This document shows, in pieces, positions 35,385-42,016 of a stretch of DNA of 64,000 nt. Made by a program: the position numbers and the translations under genes. The stretch's first letter is position 1. The number at the start of each line of letters is the position of its first letter. Origin of the DNA: Lachnospiraceae bacterium UBA3310 (lineage in GTDB: Bacteria > Bacillota > Clostridia > Lachnospirales > Lachnospiraceae). The stretch lies in NCBI GenBank assembly GCA_002361355.1, contig DESQ01000029.1, positions 33,616 through 97,615 of the forward strand. Direction: 5' to 3'. The notes beneath the pieces were generated by a model, which had not been told where the DNA came from, made no database searches, and worked only from the letters and a program-made list of their open reading frames with translations.

Positions 35385-36207
35385 GAAAAGAAAAGCGGCG
35401 AGAACGCTTCTTCTTGCGGGAATCATCGTATGCCTGATACCATTCGGGCAGGCATACGGCCAGTCCCGGCAGCACAGGGCGCAGCAGGAAGATTTGAAAA
35501 GATTGGTGACGGAGGTGCCGGTAGAATATCCGGTGCAGACAGACAGTGCGCCGCAGGAGGTCGGTGCCTTAGTCTTGCCGGAGCAGGAGGCGGGGGCAGA
35601 CGGCGGACAGCCGGAGGAAAAGCCCGCCATGCTGGAACAGTATGCCGGGTTATATGAGGAAAACCAAGACCTTGTGGGCTGGCTCTCCATAGCGGGCATG
35701 AAGATTGATTATCCGGTCATGCAGAACGAGGACGACGGGTATTATCTGCACCATGACTTTTATGGAGAGGAAAGCAAATATGGTTGCCTGTATGTGAGAG
35801 GGCAGGCTGACCTTGATGCCGGGACAAACTTTATCATCTACGGGCATAACATGAAGGACGGTTCTATGTTTGGGGATCTGGATCGGTATCTGGAGGAGAG
35901 CTTTTATAAAGAGCATTCCACGGTTTCCTTTGATACGCTCTATGAGGAACGCACCTATGAGATCCTGGCGGTGTTCCGTTCGCAGGTTTACAATGAGGAT
36001 GAGGATGAGGATGTGTTTAAGTATTATCAGTTTTATGAAGCGGACACGCAGGAAGAATTTGAAGATTTTTACGGCAATATCAAAGAACTTTCCCTTTATG
36101 ATACGGGCGTGGAGGCGAAGTACGGAGACACATTCCTGACATTGTCCACTTGCGCCTACCATGTGAAAGACGGGCGGCTGGTGGTGGTGGCGAAGCGGAC
36201 GGAGTAA
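35374..36207 (+). CDS. srtB: Class B sortase
   Basis: 277 aa membrane-anchored transpeptidase. A hydrophobic N-terminal segment (about residues 9-28) is followed by a Gln/Glu/Pro-rich linker and the sortase fold: WLSIAGMKIDYPVMQ (about 104-118), the catalytic His in YGHNM (about 155-159) and the catalytic Cys in TLSTC (about 255-259), with the Arg near the C terminus (DGRLVVVAKR). Class B is favoured by length and by the helical insertion before the Cys. Sortases of this type are frequent in integrative conjugative elements of Clostridia; no LPxTG-like substrate gene is visible nearby. Confidence 0.9.
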   Translation: MENRKRKAARTLLLAGIIVCLIPFGQAYGQSRQHRAQQEDLKRLVTEVPVEYPVQTDSAPQEVGALVLPEQEAGADGGQPEEKPAMLEQYAGLYEENQDLVGWLSIAGMKIDYPVMQNEDDGYYLHHDFYGEESKYGCLYVRGQADLDAGTNFIIYGHNMKDGSMFGDLDRYLEESFYKEHSTVSFDTLYEERTYEILAVFRSQVYNEDEDEDVFKYYQFYEADTQEEFEDFYGNIKELSLYDTGVEAKYGDTFLTLSTCAYHVKDGRLVVVAKRTE

Positions 36208-36223
36208 CGGAGAAGGACAAGGC

Positions 36224-36286
36224 ATGAGAGAATTTGAGTATTTTTTTTAGGAACAATTACAGGATGATGAGTTTAGAAAGGAATGA
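36224..36286 (+). pseudogene. Relic of an antitoxin-like (XRE-type) gene start
   Basis: ATG at 36224 with an AGAAGGA site reads MREFEYFF, a stop, then EQLQDDEFRKE and a second stop. The pattern (EEQL-x-DPEF-RKEY) resembles the N terminus of HigA-like/XRE antitoxins. It is too short for certainty. Confidence 0.3.
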
Positions 36287-36342
36287 GTTTGTTCCAAAAA
36301 GTCCGGCTAAGAGTTAGCTATGAGGAGCAGAAAAAATCCCAC

Positions 36343-36488
36343 AATTTACTTTTGAGCCTTACTATGCTATACTATCATAGCTGTTAAGGCTCTTTTTGAG
36401 TCGTTTCGTGATAGAACTGCCTTTGACAGGAAAAAATAAGAATCAAGGAAATAACGGAGGATTAAGGTAAAATGAAATTAGGCATCGT
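36343..36488 (+). repeat. Repeat copy A: ychF upstream region with dead ychF start
   Basis: Positions 36343-36426 are identical (84 bp) to 37779-37862. Past them the similarity drops to roughly two-thirds but runs through the ribosome site CGGAGGA to ATG 36472, whose first codons (MKLGIV) equal those of ychF. The reading frame then leaves the ychF sequence and stops at 36540. Confidence 0.85.
36354..36397 (+). terminator. Intrinsic terminator within repeat copy A
   Basis: GAGCCTTA (36354-36361) pairs with TAAGGCTC (36385-36392) with an inner CTATG/CATAG stem, followed by TTTTT. The same hairpin recurs in copy B at 37790-37833. Confidence 0.75.
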
Positions 36489-36683
36489 TATTTATGAGTC
36501 TGTTTCATGTAAATCCATATATCTCTATATAACGGTTTAAAGTTTGATAAATACTAGGGTTGAAAGCAATTTGATTTCCATGTAAGTCTTTATATCTTCA
36601 TAAAGTTTTATGTGAAATTGGTACGTGATTGGTACATTGAAGTGGAATTAGAAATTGTTAGGTTGAGCCTTAATACCGAGAAA

Positions 36684-36746
36684 AAAGGACAAGGCATGAA
36701 AAAATGTCTTGTCCTTTCTGAAATATTGGAGGAATTTATTGTATGA
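36684..36746 (+). promoter_or_regulatory. Leader ORF within a hairpin, coupled to dinD
   Basis: ATG 36696 opens a 16-codon ORF (MKKCLVLSEILEEFIV) whose stop overlaps the dinD start as ATGA (36743-36746). Its ribosome site AAAGGA and its ATG both lie in a 14-bp stem: AAAGGACAAGGCAT (36684-36697) pairs with ATGTCTTGTCCTTT (36704-36717). Confidence 0.5.
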
Positions 36747-37603
36747 CGGAATTGAAAGCAAAGGAATATAAGAAATTTGAAGATATTAAGCGCATCAGAG
36801 AAGATGGTTCGGAGTTTTGGAGCGCGCGAGAGCTGGCGGATGCTTTGGAATATACACAATGGCGAAATTTTAGCAAAGTGATTGAAAGGGCTATGATTGC
36901 CTGTGAGAACAGTGGTCATGATGTGTTTGACGATTTTGCTGAGGTCAGCAAAATCGTAGATGCAGGCGCAACGAACAAGCCGATAAAAGATTATGAATTA
37001 TCAAGATATGCCTGTTATCTGATTGTGCAAAATGGAGATCCAAGAAAAGAAGTAATTGCGTTAGGACAGACCTATTTTGCTATACAGACGTATCGACAGG
37101 AAGTTGCTGACCATTTTAATCAGTTAGATGAGGATAGAAGGCGCCTTGTTGTCCGTGGGGACATCAAACAGTGGAATCAGCTTTTAGCGGAAACGGCGCA
37201 TGACGCCGGAGTGATTACGAATGAAGAATTTGCAATATTCCAAAATGCCGGATATATGGGACTTTATGGCGGGTTGGATGTAGAAGACGTTCATGCAAGA
37301 AAAGAACTTCAAGTTGGGCAGAAGATTTTTGATTATATGGGAAGTACAGAGCTTATCGCCAATCTTTTCCGTATTTCACAAACAGAGGAGAAACTGCGGA
37401 AGGACAGCATACAGGGTGCTGATGCAGCGACAAGCGTGCATTATAATGTCGGAAAAGAAGTACGAACGGCGATTGAGAAAATCGGCGGAACAATGCCGGA
37501 GGACTTGCTGAAGCCGGAGAAAAGTATTCAGGAGATTGAGAGAGAGCAGATGGCGAGGCTAAAGGCGAAGGCGAAGAAGGGGACGATAATGCTGGATGAA
37601 TGA
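36743..37603 (+). CDS. dinD: DinD-like DNA-damage-inducible protein
   Basis: 286 aa protein similar along its length to E. coli DinD, which modulates RecA filaments. The N-terminal half has the BRO-N-like pattern FWSARELADALEYTQWRNF (about residues 24-42) and SRYACYLIVQNGDP (about 89-102); the C-terminal half is helical and charged. The ATG has a TGGAGGAA site. The gene is AT-rich relative to neighbours and lies between two copies of the ychF upstream region, indicating acquisition with mobile DNA. No convincing LexA box was found upstream. Confidence 0.85.
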   Translation: MTELKAKEYKKFEDIKRIREDGSEFWSARELADALEYTQWRNFSKVIERAMIACENSGHDVFDDFAEVSKIVDAGATNKPIKDYELSRYACYLIVQNGDPRKEVIALGQTYFAIQTYRQEVADHFNQLDEDRRRLVVRGDIKQWNQLLAETAHDAGVITNEEFAIFQNAGYMGLYGGLDVEDVHARKELQVGQKIFDYMGSTELIANLFRISQTEEKLRKDSIQGADAATSVHYNVGKEVRTAIEKIGGTMPEDLLKPEKSIQEIEREQMARLKAKAKKGTIMLDE

Positions 37604-37906
37604 TGTGTTGTAGGGAATAGTTTATAAAATTTGTAATGATAGAATATTATGAGGCGGTAGTATCCAAAGCGGAGGGCTATCGCTTTTTGAGTATGGTTTT
37701 GCAATTTGCGGAAATGCTTGCCAGTAAGTGCTATAAACACTGCAAACACAATATCTAGTGGAGATAAAAAAATCCTGTAATTTACTTTTGAGCCTTACTA
37801 TGCTATACTATCATAGCTGTTAAGGCTCTTTTTGAGTCGTTTCGTGATAGAACTGCCTTTGATAGTAAAAAATAAAATTGAGTAAATGATGGAGGAATAA
37901 GATATT
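37604..37906. other. Intergenic region dinD-ychF holding repeat copy B
   Basis: 303 bp. The first ~170 bp is AT-rich without coding potential; the rest is repeat copy B with its terminator (37790-37833) and the functional ychF ribosome site TGGAGGA. The ychF promoter is not obvious; TTTCGT and TAGTAA 17 bp apart just after the terminator is a weak candidate. Confidence 0.6.
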
Positions 37907-37923
37907 ATGAAGCTGGGCATCGT
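37779..37923 (+). repeat. Repeat copy B: active ychF upstream region
   Basis: Direct repeat of 36343-36488, identical over the first 84 bp (37779-37862) and including ribosome site, start codon and first codons of ychF. Separation of the copies is 1436 bp. Confidence 0.85.
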
Positions 37924-39004
37924 GGGGCTTCCCAACGTGGGCAAGAGCACCCTTTTTAACTCTTTGACAAAGGCTGGCGCAGAATCCGCCAACTATCCTT
38001 TTTGCACTATCGACCCGAATATCGGTATCGTGACGGTGCCCGATGAGCGGCTGAAACTTTTGGGGGATATGTACCACTCCAAGAAGGTGACTCCCGCTAC
38101 CATAGAGTTTGTGGATATCGCAGGACTGGTGAAGGGCGCTTCCAAGGGGGAGGGTCTTGGCAATCAGTTTTTGAGCAATATCCGTGAGGTGGACGCCATC
38201 GTCCATGTGGTGCGGTGCTTTGAGGACGGCAACATCGTTCATGTGGACGGTTCTATCGACCCGCTCAGGGATATCGAGACCATCAATTTGGAGTTGATTT
38301 TTTCTGATATAGAAATTTTGGAGCGCAGGATGGCAAAGACCGCAAAGGTCGCCAAGATGGATAAGACGGCGGCGAAAGAGTATGCGCTCCTCACGCGGAT
38401 CAAGGCGCATCTGGAGGACGGAAAGCTGGCGCGTGTGTTTGAGACGGAGGATGAGGATGAACTGGCTCTTCTTACGTCCTATAACCTGCTCACCTACAAG
38501 CCGGTGATTTTTGCGGCAAATGTGGCGGAGGATGATCTGGCGGACGACGGTGAGAGCAATGATGGCGTGAAAAAGGTTAAAAACTTCGCGGCAGAAAACG
38601 GCAGCGAGGTGTTTGTGATCTGCGCCCAGATCGAGCAGGAGATTGCGGAGCTGGACGAGGAGGAGACGGCCATGTTCCTCGAGGATCTGGGGCTCAAGGA
38701 GTCCGGACTGCAGAAGCTGATCCGCGCAAGCTATCAGTTATTGGGGCTTATGAGCTTCCTGACGGCGGGAGAAGATGAGACGAGAGCCTGGACGATCAAG
38801 GTGGGAACCAAGGCGCCTCAGGCGGCCGGAAAGATACATACCGATTTTGAGAGAGGCTTCATCAAGGCGGAGGTAGTCAACTACAAGGATCTGCTGGAAC
38901 AGGGTTCTCTTGCGGCGGCGAGGGAGAAGGGTCTCGTAGGTATGGAAGGAAAAGAGTATGTGGTTCAGGACGGCGACGTGATCCTGTTTCGATTTAACGT
39001 ATAG
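37907..39004 (+). CDS. ychF: Ribosome-binding ATPase YchF
   Basis: 365 aa Obg-family P-loop NTPase that binds the ribosome and prefers ATP. G1 GLPNVGKSTLFN (about residues 5-16), DIAGLVKGASKGEGLGN (about 70-86), the NxxE-type G4 region VIFAANVAEDDL (about 200), and the C-terminal TGS domain (about 280-363, ending QDGDVILFRFNV). The first codons and the upstream region are duplicated 1.4 kb upstream. Lgt follows 11 bp downstream and is probably cotranscribed. Confidence 0.96.
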   Translation: MKLGIVGLPNVGKSTLFNSLTKAGAESANYPFCTIDPNIGIVTVPDERLKLLGDMYHSKKVTPATIEFVDIAGLVKGASKGEGLGNQFLSNIREVDAIVHVVRCFEDGNIVHVDGSIDPLRDIETINLELIFSDIEILERRMAKTAKVAKMDKTAAKEYALLTRIKAHLEDGKLARVFETEDEDELALLTSYNLLTYKPVIFAANVAEDDLADDGESNDGVKKVKNFAAENGSEVFVICAQIEQEIAELDEEETAMFLEDLGLKESGLQKLIRASYQLLGLMSFLTAGEDETRAWTIKVGTKAPQAAGKIHTDFERGFIKAEVVNYKDLLEQGSLAAAREKGLVGMEGKEYVVQDGDVILFRFNV

Positions 39005-39015
39005 GTGGACGAAGT

Positions 39016-39906
39016 ATGCAGGATATTATGGGCAATATGGATATAGCCTTCCCCAACTTGGGAATTTATTTGCGGAATGTGCCGAAGTCATTCTCAGTCT
39101 TTGGTTTTACGATTGCGTTTTACGGTGTGATCATAGCGATCGGTGTGCTGGGCGGGGTGCTTCTGGCGGCGCACGTGGCGAAATTGGAAAAGCTGGACGC
39201 TGATGTGATCTGGGATTTTGCCATCTATGCGATTATTTTTTCGATTATAGGGGCGAGGGTCTACTATGTGGTTTTTTCCTGGGACAGGTATAAGGATGAC
39301 CTGCTCAGTGTGTTTAATTTGAGAAATGGCGGCCTTGCCATCTACGGTGCGGTGATTGCGGCCTTTCTTACCATGTGGATTTACTGCCGGAAGAAAAAGC
39401 AGAGCTTTTTACAGCTTGCGGATATCTGCGTGCCGGGGCTGGTACTCGGTCAGGTGATCGGCCGGTGGGGTAATTTCACAAACAGGGAGGTTTTCGGGGA
39501 GTACACGGACAGCCTTCTTGCCATGCGGCTTCCCACTCAGATGGTCAGGGCGGGAGATATCTCAGAGACGATTGCGGCGCATATGGCGGAGGGGACGAAT
39601 TATATTCAGGTGCATCCCACATTTCTTTACGAGAGCCTGTGGAATCTGGCGCTGCTTGTGTTATTGCTTTTTTATCGGAAACACAAAAAGTTTGAGGGGG
39701 AACAGTGGCTTTTGTATCTGGGCGGTTATGGCCTTGGCAGGGCATGGATCGAGGGCATCCGCACTGATACCCTGTTTATTCCCCACACAACGATAGCGGT
39801 GTCGCAGGTCTTGGCGGCTGCCCTTTTTGTCGTGTCGCTTATGGCGGATCTTTTCGTCAGGAGACGCCTGAAAAAGAGCGGCGCCCCTACAGAAAAAATT
39901 CAGTAG
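39016..39906 (+). CDS. lgt: Prolipoprotein diacylglyceryl transferase
   Basis: 296 aa polytopic membrane enzyme adding diacylglycerol to the lipobox cysteine, the first step in lipoprotein maturation (substrates would include the lipoprotein at 32800). About seven hydrophobic segments; the Lgt signature is GRWGNFTNREVFGEY (about residues 150-164), with HPTFLYESLWNL (about 201-212) and GLGRAWIEGIRTD (about 240-252). Length is normal. A terminator follows. Confidence 0.95.
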   Translation: MQDIMGNMDIAFPNLGIYLRNVPKSFSVFGFTIAFYGVIIAIGVLGGVLLAAHVAKLEKLDADVIWDFAIYAIIFSIIGARVYYVVFSWDRYKDDLLSVFNLRNGGLAIYGAVIAAFLTMWIYCRKKKQSFLQLADICVPGLVLGQVIGRWGNFTNREVFGEYTDSLLAMRLPTQMVRAGDISETIAAHMAEGTNYIQVHPTFLYESLWNLALLVLLLFYRKHKKFEGEQWLLYLGGYGLGRAWIEGIRTDTLFIPHTTIAVSQVLAAALFVVSLMADLFVRRRLKKSGAPTEKIQ

Positions 39907-39931
39907 ATATGGCATAGAATAAAAAACGAAG

Positions 39932-39963
39932 ACACATGGTCGAAAGATCATGTGTTTTTTTAT
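39932..39963 (+). terminator. Intrinsic terminator after lgt
   Basis: ACACATG (39932-39938) pairs with CATGTGT (39949-39955), followed by a run of eight or more T. Confidence 0.8.
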
Positions 39964-39980
39964 ATTTCTTAGATTTTTCC

Positions 39981-40053
39981 TTGCATTATCCCCGTAAATA
40001 GTATAAAATGGGATTAAAAGTGGTGAAAAGTGGAACAAAGTGGTTTAAAGTGG
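39981..40053 (+). promoter_or_regulatory. mraZ promoter with four MraZ boxes
   Basis: TTGCAT (39981-39986), 17 bp, TAAAAT (40004-40009) is the likely promoter. Four GTGG elements within AAAGTGG units begin at exactly 10-bp intervals (40020, 40030, 40040, 40050), immediately after the start site. Such direct repeats are the known binding sites of MraZ, which autoregulates its operon. Confidence 0.8.
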
Positions 40054-40139
40054 CAGAAGATTCCCCTTTTCGTGGCAGACCACTTTCTTATCAGAGAAAG
40101 CGCAGTGTACAGTGTTACAGGCGGGCAGGGTGATTGCAC

Positions 40140-40571
40140 ATGTTCATGGGAGAATACAATCACACAATTGACGCGAAAGGCAGACTGATCGTCCCTTCGA
40201 AATTCAGGGAGATTCTGGGAGATGTATTCGTGGTAACCAAGGGATTGGACGGCTGCCTGTTTGTGTATGATAACGAAGAGTGGAAGCTCTTTGAAGAGAA
40301 ATTGAGAGCCCTGCCCATCACCAACAAGGAGGCCAGACAGTTCGTGAGGTTCTTTCTGGCGGGCGCCACGGAGGCGGAAGTAGACAAGCAGGGAAGAATC
40401 CTGATTCCCAATGTCCTGCGGGAGTTCGCGGGAATCACCAAGGATGTGGTGCTTGTGGGCGTAGGCAGCAGGATAGAGATCTGGGGCAGAGAACGATTTG
40501 AGGATACGGCAGCCTTTGACGATATGGACGAGATCGCGGAGCACATGGCGCAGCTCGGACTTGGGATATAG
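40140..40571 (+). CDS. mraZ: Transcriptional regulator MraZ
   Basis: 143 aa AbrB-like regulator and first gene of the division/cell-wall cluster. Two DXXXR-type halves are visible: GEYNHTIDAKGRLIVPSKF (about 3-21) and ATEAEVDKQGRILIPNVLR (about 78-96). TTG 40134 and ATG 40146 are also in frame; ATG 40140 gives the usual MFMGEY start with an AGGG site 9 bp upstream. Four evenly spaced boxes upstream suggest it represses its own promoter. Confidence 0.95.
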   Translation: MFMGEYNHTIDAKGRLIVPSKFREILGDVFVVTKGLDGCLFVYDNEEWKLFEEKLRALPITNKEARQFVRFFLAGATEAEVDKQGRILIPNVLREFAGITKDVVLVGVGSRIEIWGRERFEDTAAFDDMDEIAEHMAQLGLGI

Positions 40572-40591
40572 AAGATACAGGTGACAGAGAG

Positions 40592-41530
40592 ATGGAATTT
40601 AGGCACACCTCGGTGCTTCTTGGGGAGACCATAGAAAATCTGGATATCAAACCGGAAGGGATTTATCTGGATGGGACATTGGGCGGAGGCGGACATGCCT
40701 CGGCAGTGGCCTCTCGGTTAAGGGGAGCGGGCCGGCTCATTGGCATTGATCAGGATGAGGATGCCATCGCGGCGGCAGGGGAGCGGTTGAAGCCATATGG
40801 AGAACGGGTCACACTGATTCGCGACAACTACGCAAATGCGGTGGAAGCGCTTGCAGGGATTGGGATTTACGGGGTGGATGGCATTGTGTTGGATCTGGGG
40901 GTATCCTCTTATCAGTTGGATAATGAAGAGAGGGGTTTTTCCTACCGGTATGACACCGCCCTTGATATGAGGATGGACAGAAGGCAGTCCTTAAGCGCGA
41001 AAGAAATTATAAACGGGTATCCGGAAGCGGAACTTGTCCGTATCCTGCGGGATTACGGCGAGGAAAAATTTGCAAAGAATATAGCGAAACATATTGTGGC
41101 AGCCAGAAGGAACAAGCCTCTGGAGACCACAGGAGAGTTAAATGAGATTATAAAGGCGGCGATTCCGGCAAAGATGAGGGCCGTGGGGGGACATCCTTCA
41201 AAGAGAACCTTCCAGGCGGTCAGGATCGAGTGCAACAGGGAGTTGGAAGCGCTTAAAAGTTCTCTGGACGGGCTGATTGCTCTCCTGAACCCGGGCGGAA
41301 GGATCTGTGTGATCACGTTCCATTCATTGGAAGATCGGATTGTGAAATCCGCTTTCCGAAAAAATGAAAATCCATGTACATGTCCGCCGGATTTCCCGGT
41401 ATGCGTGTGCGGTAAGGTGTCAAAGGGCACTGTGATTACGAAAAAACCGATTCTGCCGACAGAGCGGGAGATGGAAGAAAATAGCCGGGCTAAGAGTGCA
41501 AAGCTTCGGGTTTTTATGAAAAAAGTTTAA
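40592..41530 (+). CDS. rsmH: 16S rRNA (cytosine-1402-N4)-methyltransferase RsmH
   Basis: 312 aa SAM-dependent methyltransferase (formerly MraW). Motifs: HTSVLLGETIENL (about 5-17), DGTLGGGGHA (about 29-38), GIDQDEDAI, VLDLGVSSYQLDNEERGFSYR (split across about 103-125), and ITFHSLEDRIVKSAFR (about 245-260). Placement right after mraZ is the standard order. Confidence 0.96.
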   Translation: MEFRHTSVLLGETIENLDIKPEGIYLDGTLGGGGHASAVASRLRGAGRLIGIDQDEDAIAAAGERLKPYGERVTLIRDNYANAVEALAGIGIYGVDGIVLDLGVSSYQLDNEERGFSYRYDTALDMRMDRRQSLSAKEIINGYPEAELVRILRDYGEEKFAKNIAKHIVAARRNKPLETTGELNEIIKAAIPAKMRAVGGHPSKRTFQAVRIECNRELEALKSSLDGLIALLNPGGRICVITFHSLEDRIVKSAFRKNENPCTCPPDFPVCVCGKVSKGTVITKKPILPTEREMEENSRAKSAKLRVFMKKV

Positions 41531-41545
41531 AGGGGAAATAAGGAA

Positions 41546-42004
41546 ATGGCAGCAACGCGGCAAAATGCATATTATGTGCATGGCAACACGGTGAGAAAGA
41601 TCCGGCCGGATCGGGAAATCACAAGAGAACCGAAGAAAAAGGTTAATAACAGTGTGAGAAGAAACAGGGACCGTGCAAAGAACATGAATGCAGGTTATGT
41701 TTTATTTTTGGGAATGGCACTTGTTGCAACGGGTATTATTCTGGTATACTATATAGGGCTGCAATCGGATATCACAAACAGCGTGAAGCATATTTCTACG
41801 CTGGAGAGCCAGTTGAATGATTTGAAGGTTGCGAATGAGGAGAATTACAGCAGGATTTCCAGCAGCGTGGATCTGGAGGAAATCCGGAGGATTGCGATAC
41901 AGGAGCTTGGGATGCAGTATGCGCAGGAAGGACAGATTATTTCCTTCACCAGCGAGAATAACGATTATGTAAAACAGATGGCGGAGATCCCAAAGCAGGA
42001 TTAA
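41546..42004 (+). CDS. ftsL: FtsL-like cell division protein
   Basis: 152 aa bitopic protein: a basic cytoplasmic N terminus (about residues 1-48), one membrane helix (about 51-72, VLFLGMALVATGIILVYYIG) and a short periplasmic coiled coil (THISTLESQLNDLK region, about 80-115) ending in an ExGMxY-like segment. Sequence is poorly conserved; identity rests on topology and on position between rsmH and the division PBP, where ftsL always lies. Confidence 0.82.
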   Translation: MAATRQNAYYVHGNTVRKIRPDREITREPKKKVNNSVRRNRDRAKNMNAGYVLFLGMALVATGIILVYYIGLQSDITNSVKHISTLESQLNDLKVANEENYSRISSSVDLEEIRRIAIQELGMQYAQEGQIISFTSENNDYVKQMAEIPKQD

Positions 42005-42016
42005 GTAGGTGATTTT

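Larger units (their letters stand above)
36208..36742. other. AT-rich scar region with relic ORFs and repeat copy A
   Basis: 535 bp without an intact gene. It contains an antitoxin-like relic (36224-36286), repeat copy A of the ychF upstream region (36343-36488), the dead ychF start codon with five further matching codons, and a hairpin/leader ORF before dinD. Composition is far more AT-rich than flanking genes. Confidence 0.6.

Noticed and set aside
36541..36742. LexA (SOS) box upstream of dinD
   Set aside because: No CGAACnnnnGTTCG-like palindrome was found, although dinD homologues are SOS-induced elsewhere.
34560..37906. Complete prophage or integrative conjugative element
   Set aside because: No integrase, relaxase, replication or structural genes; only fragments plus a sortase and dinD.
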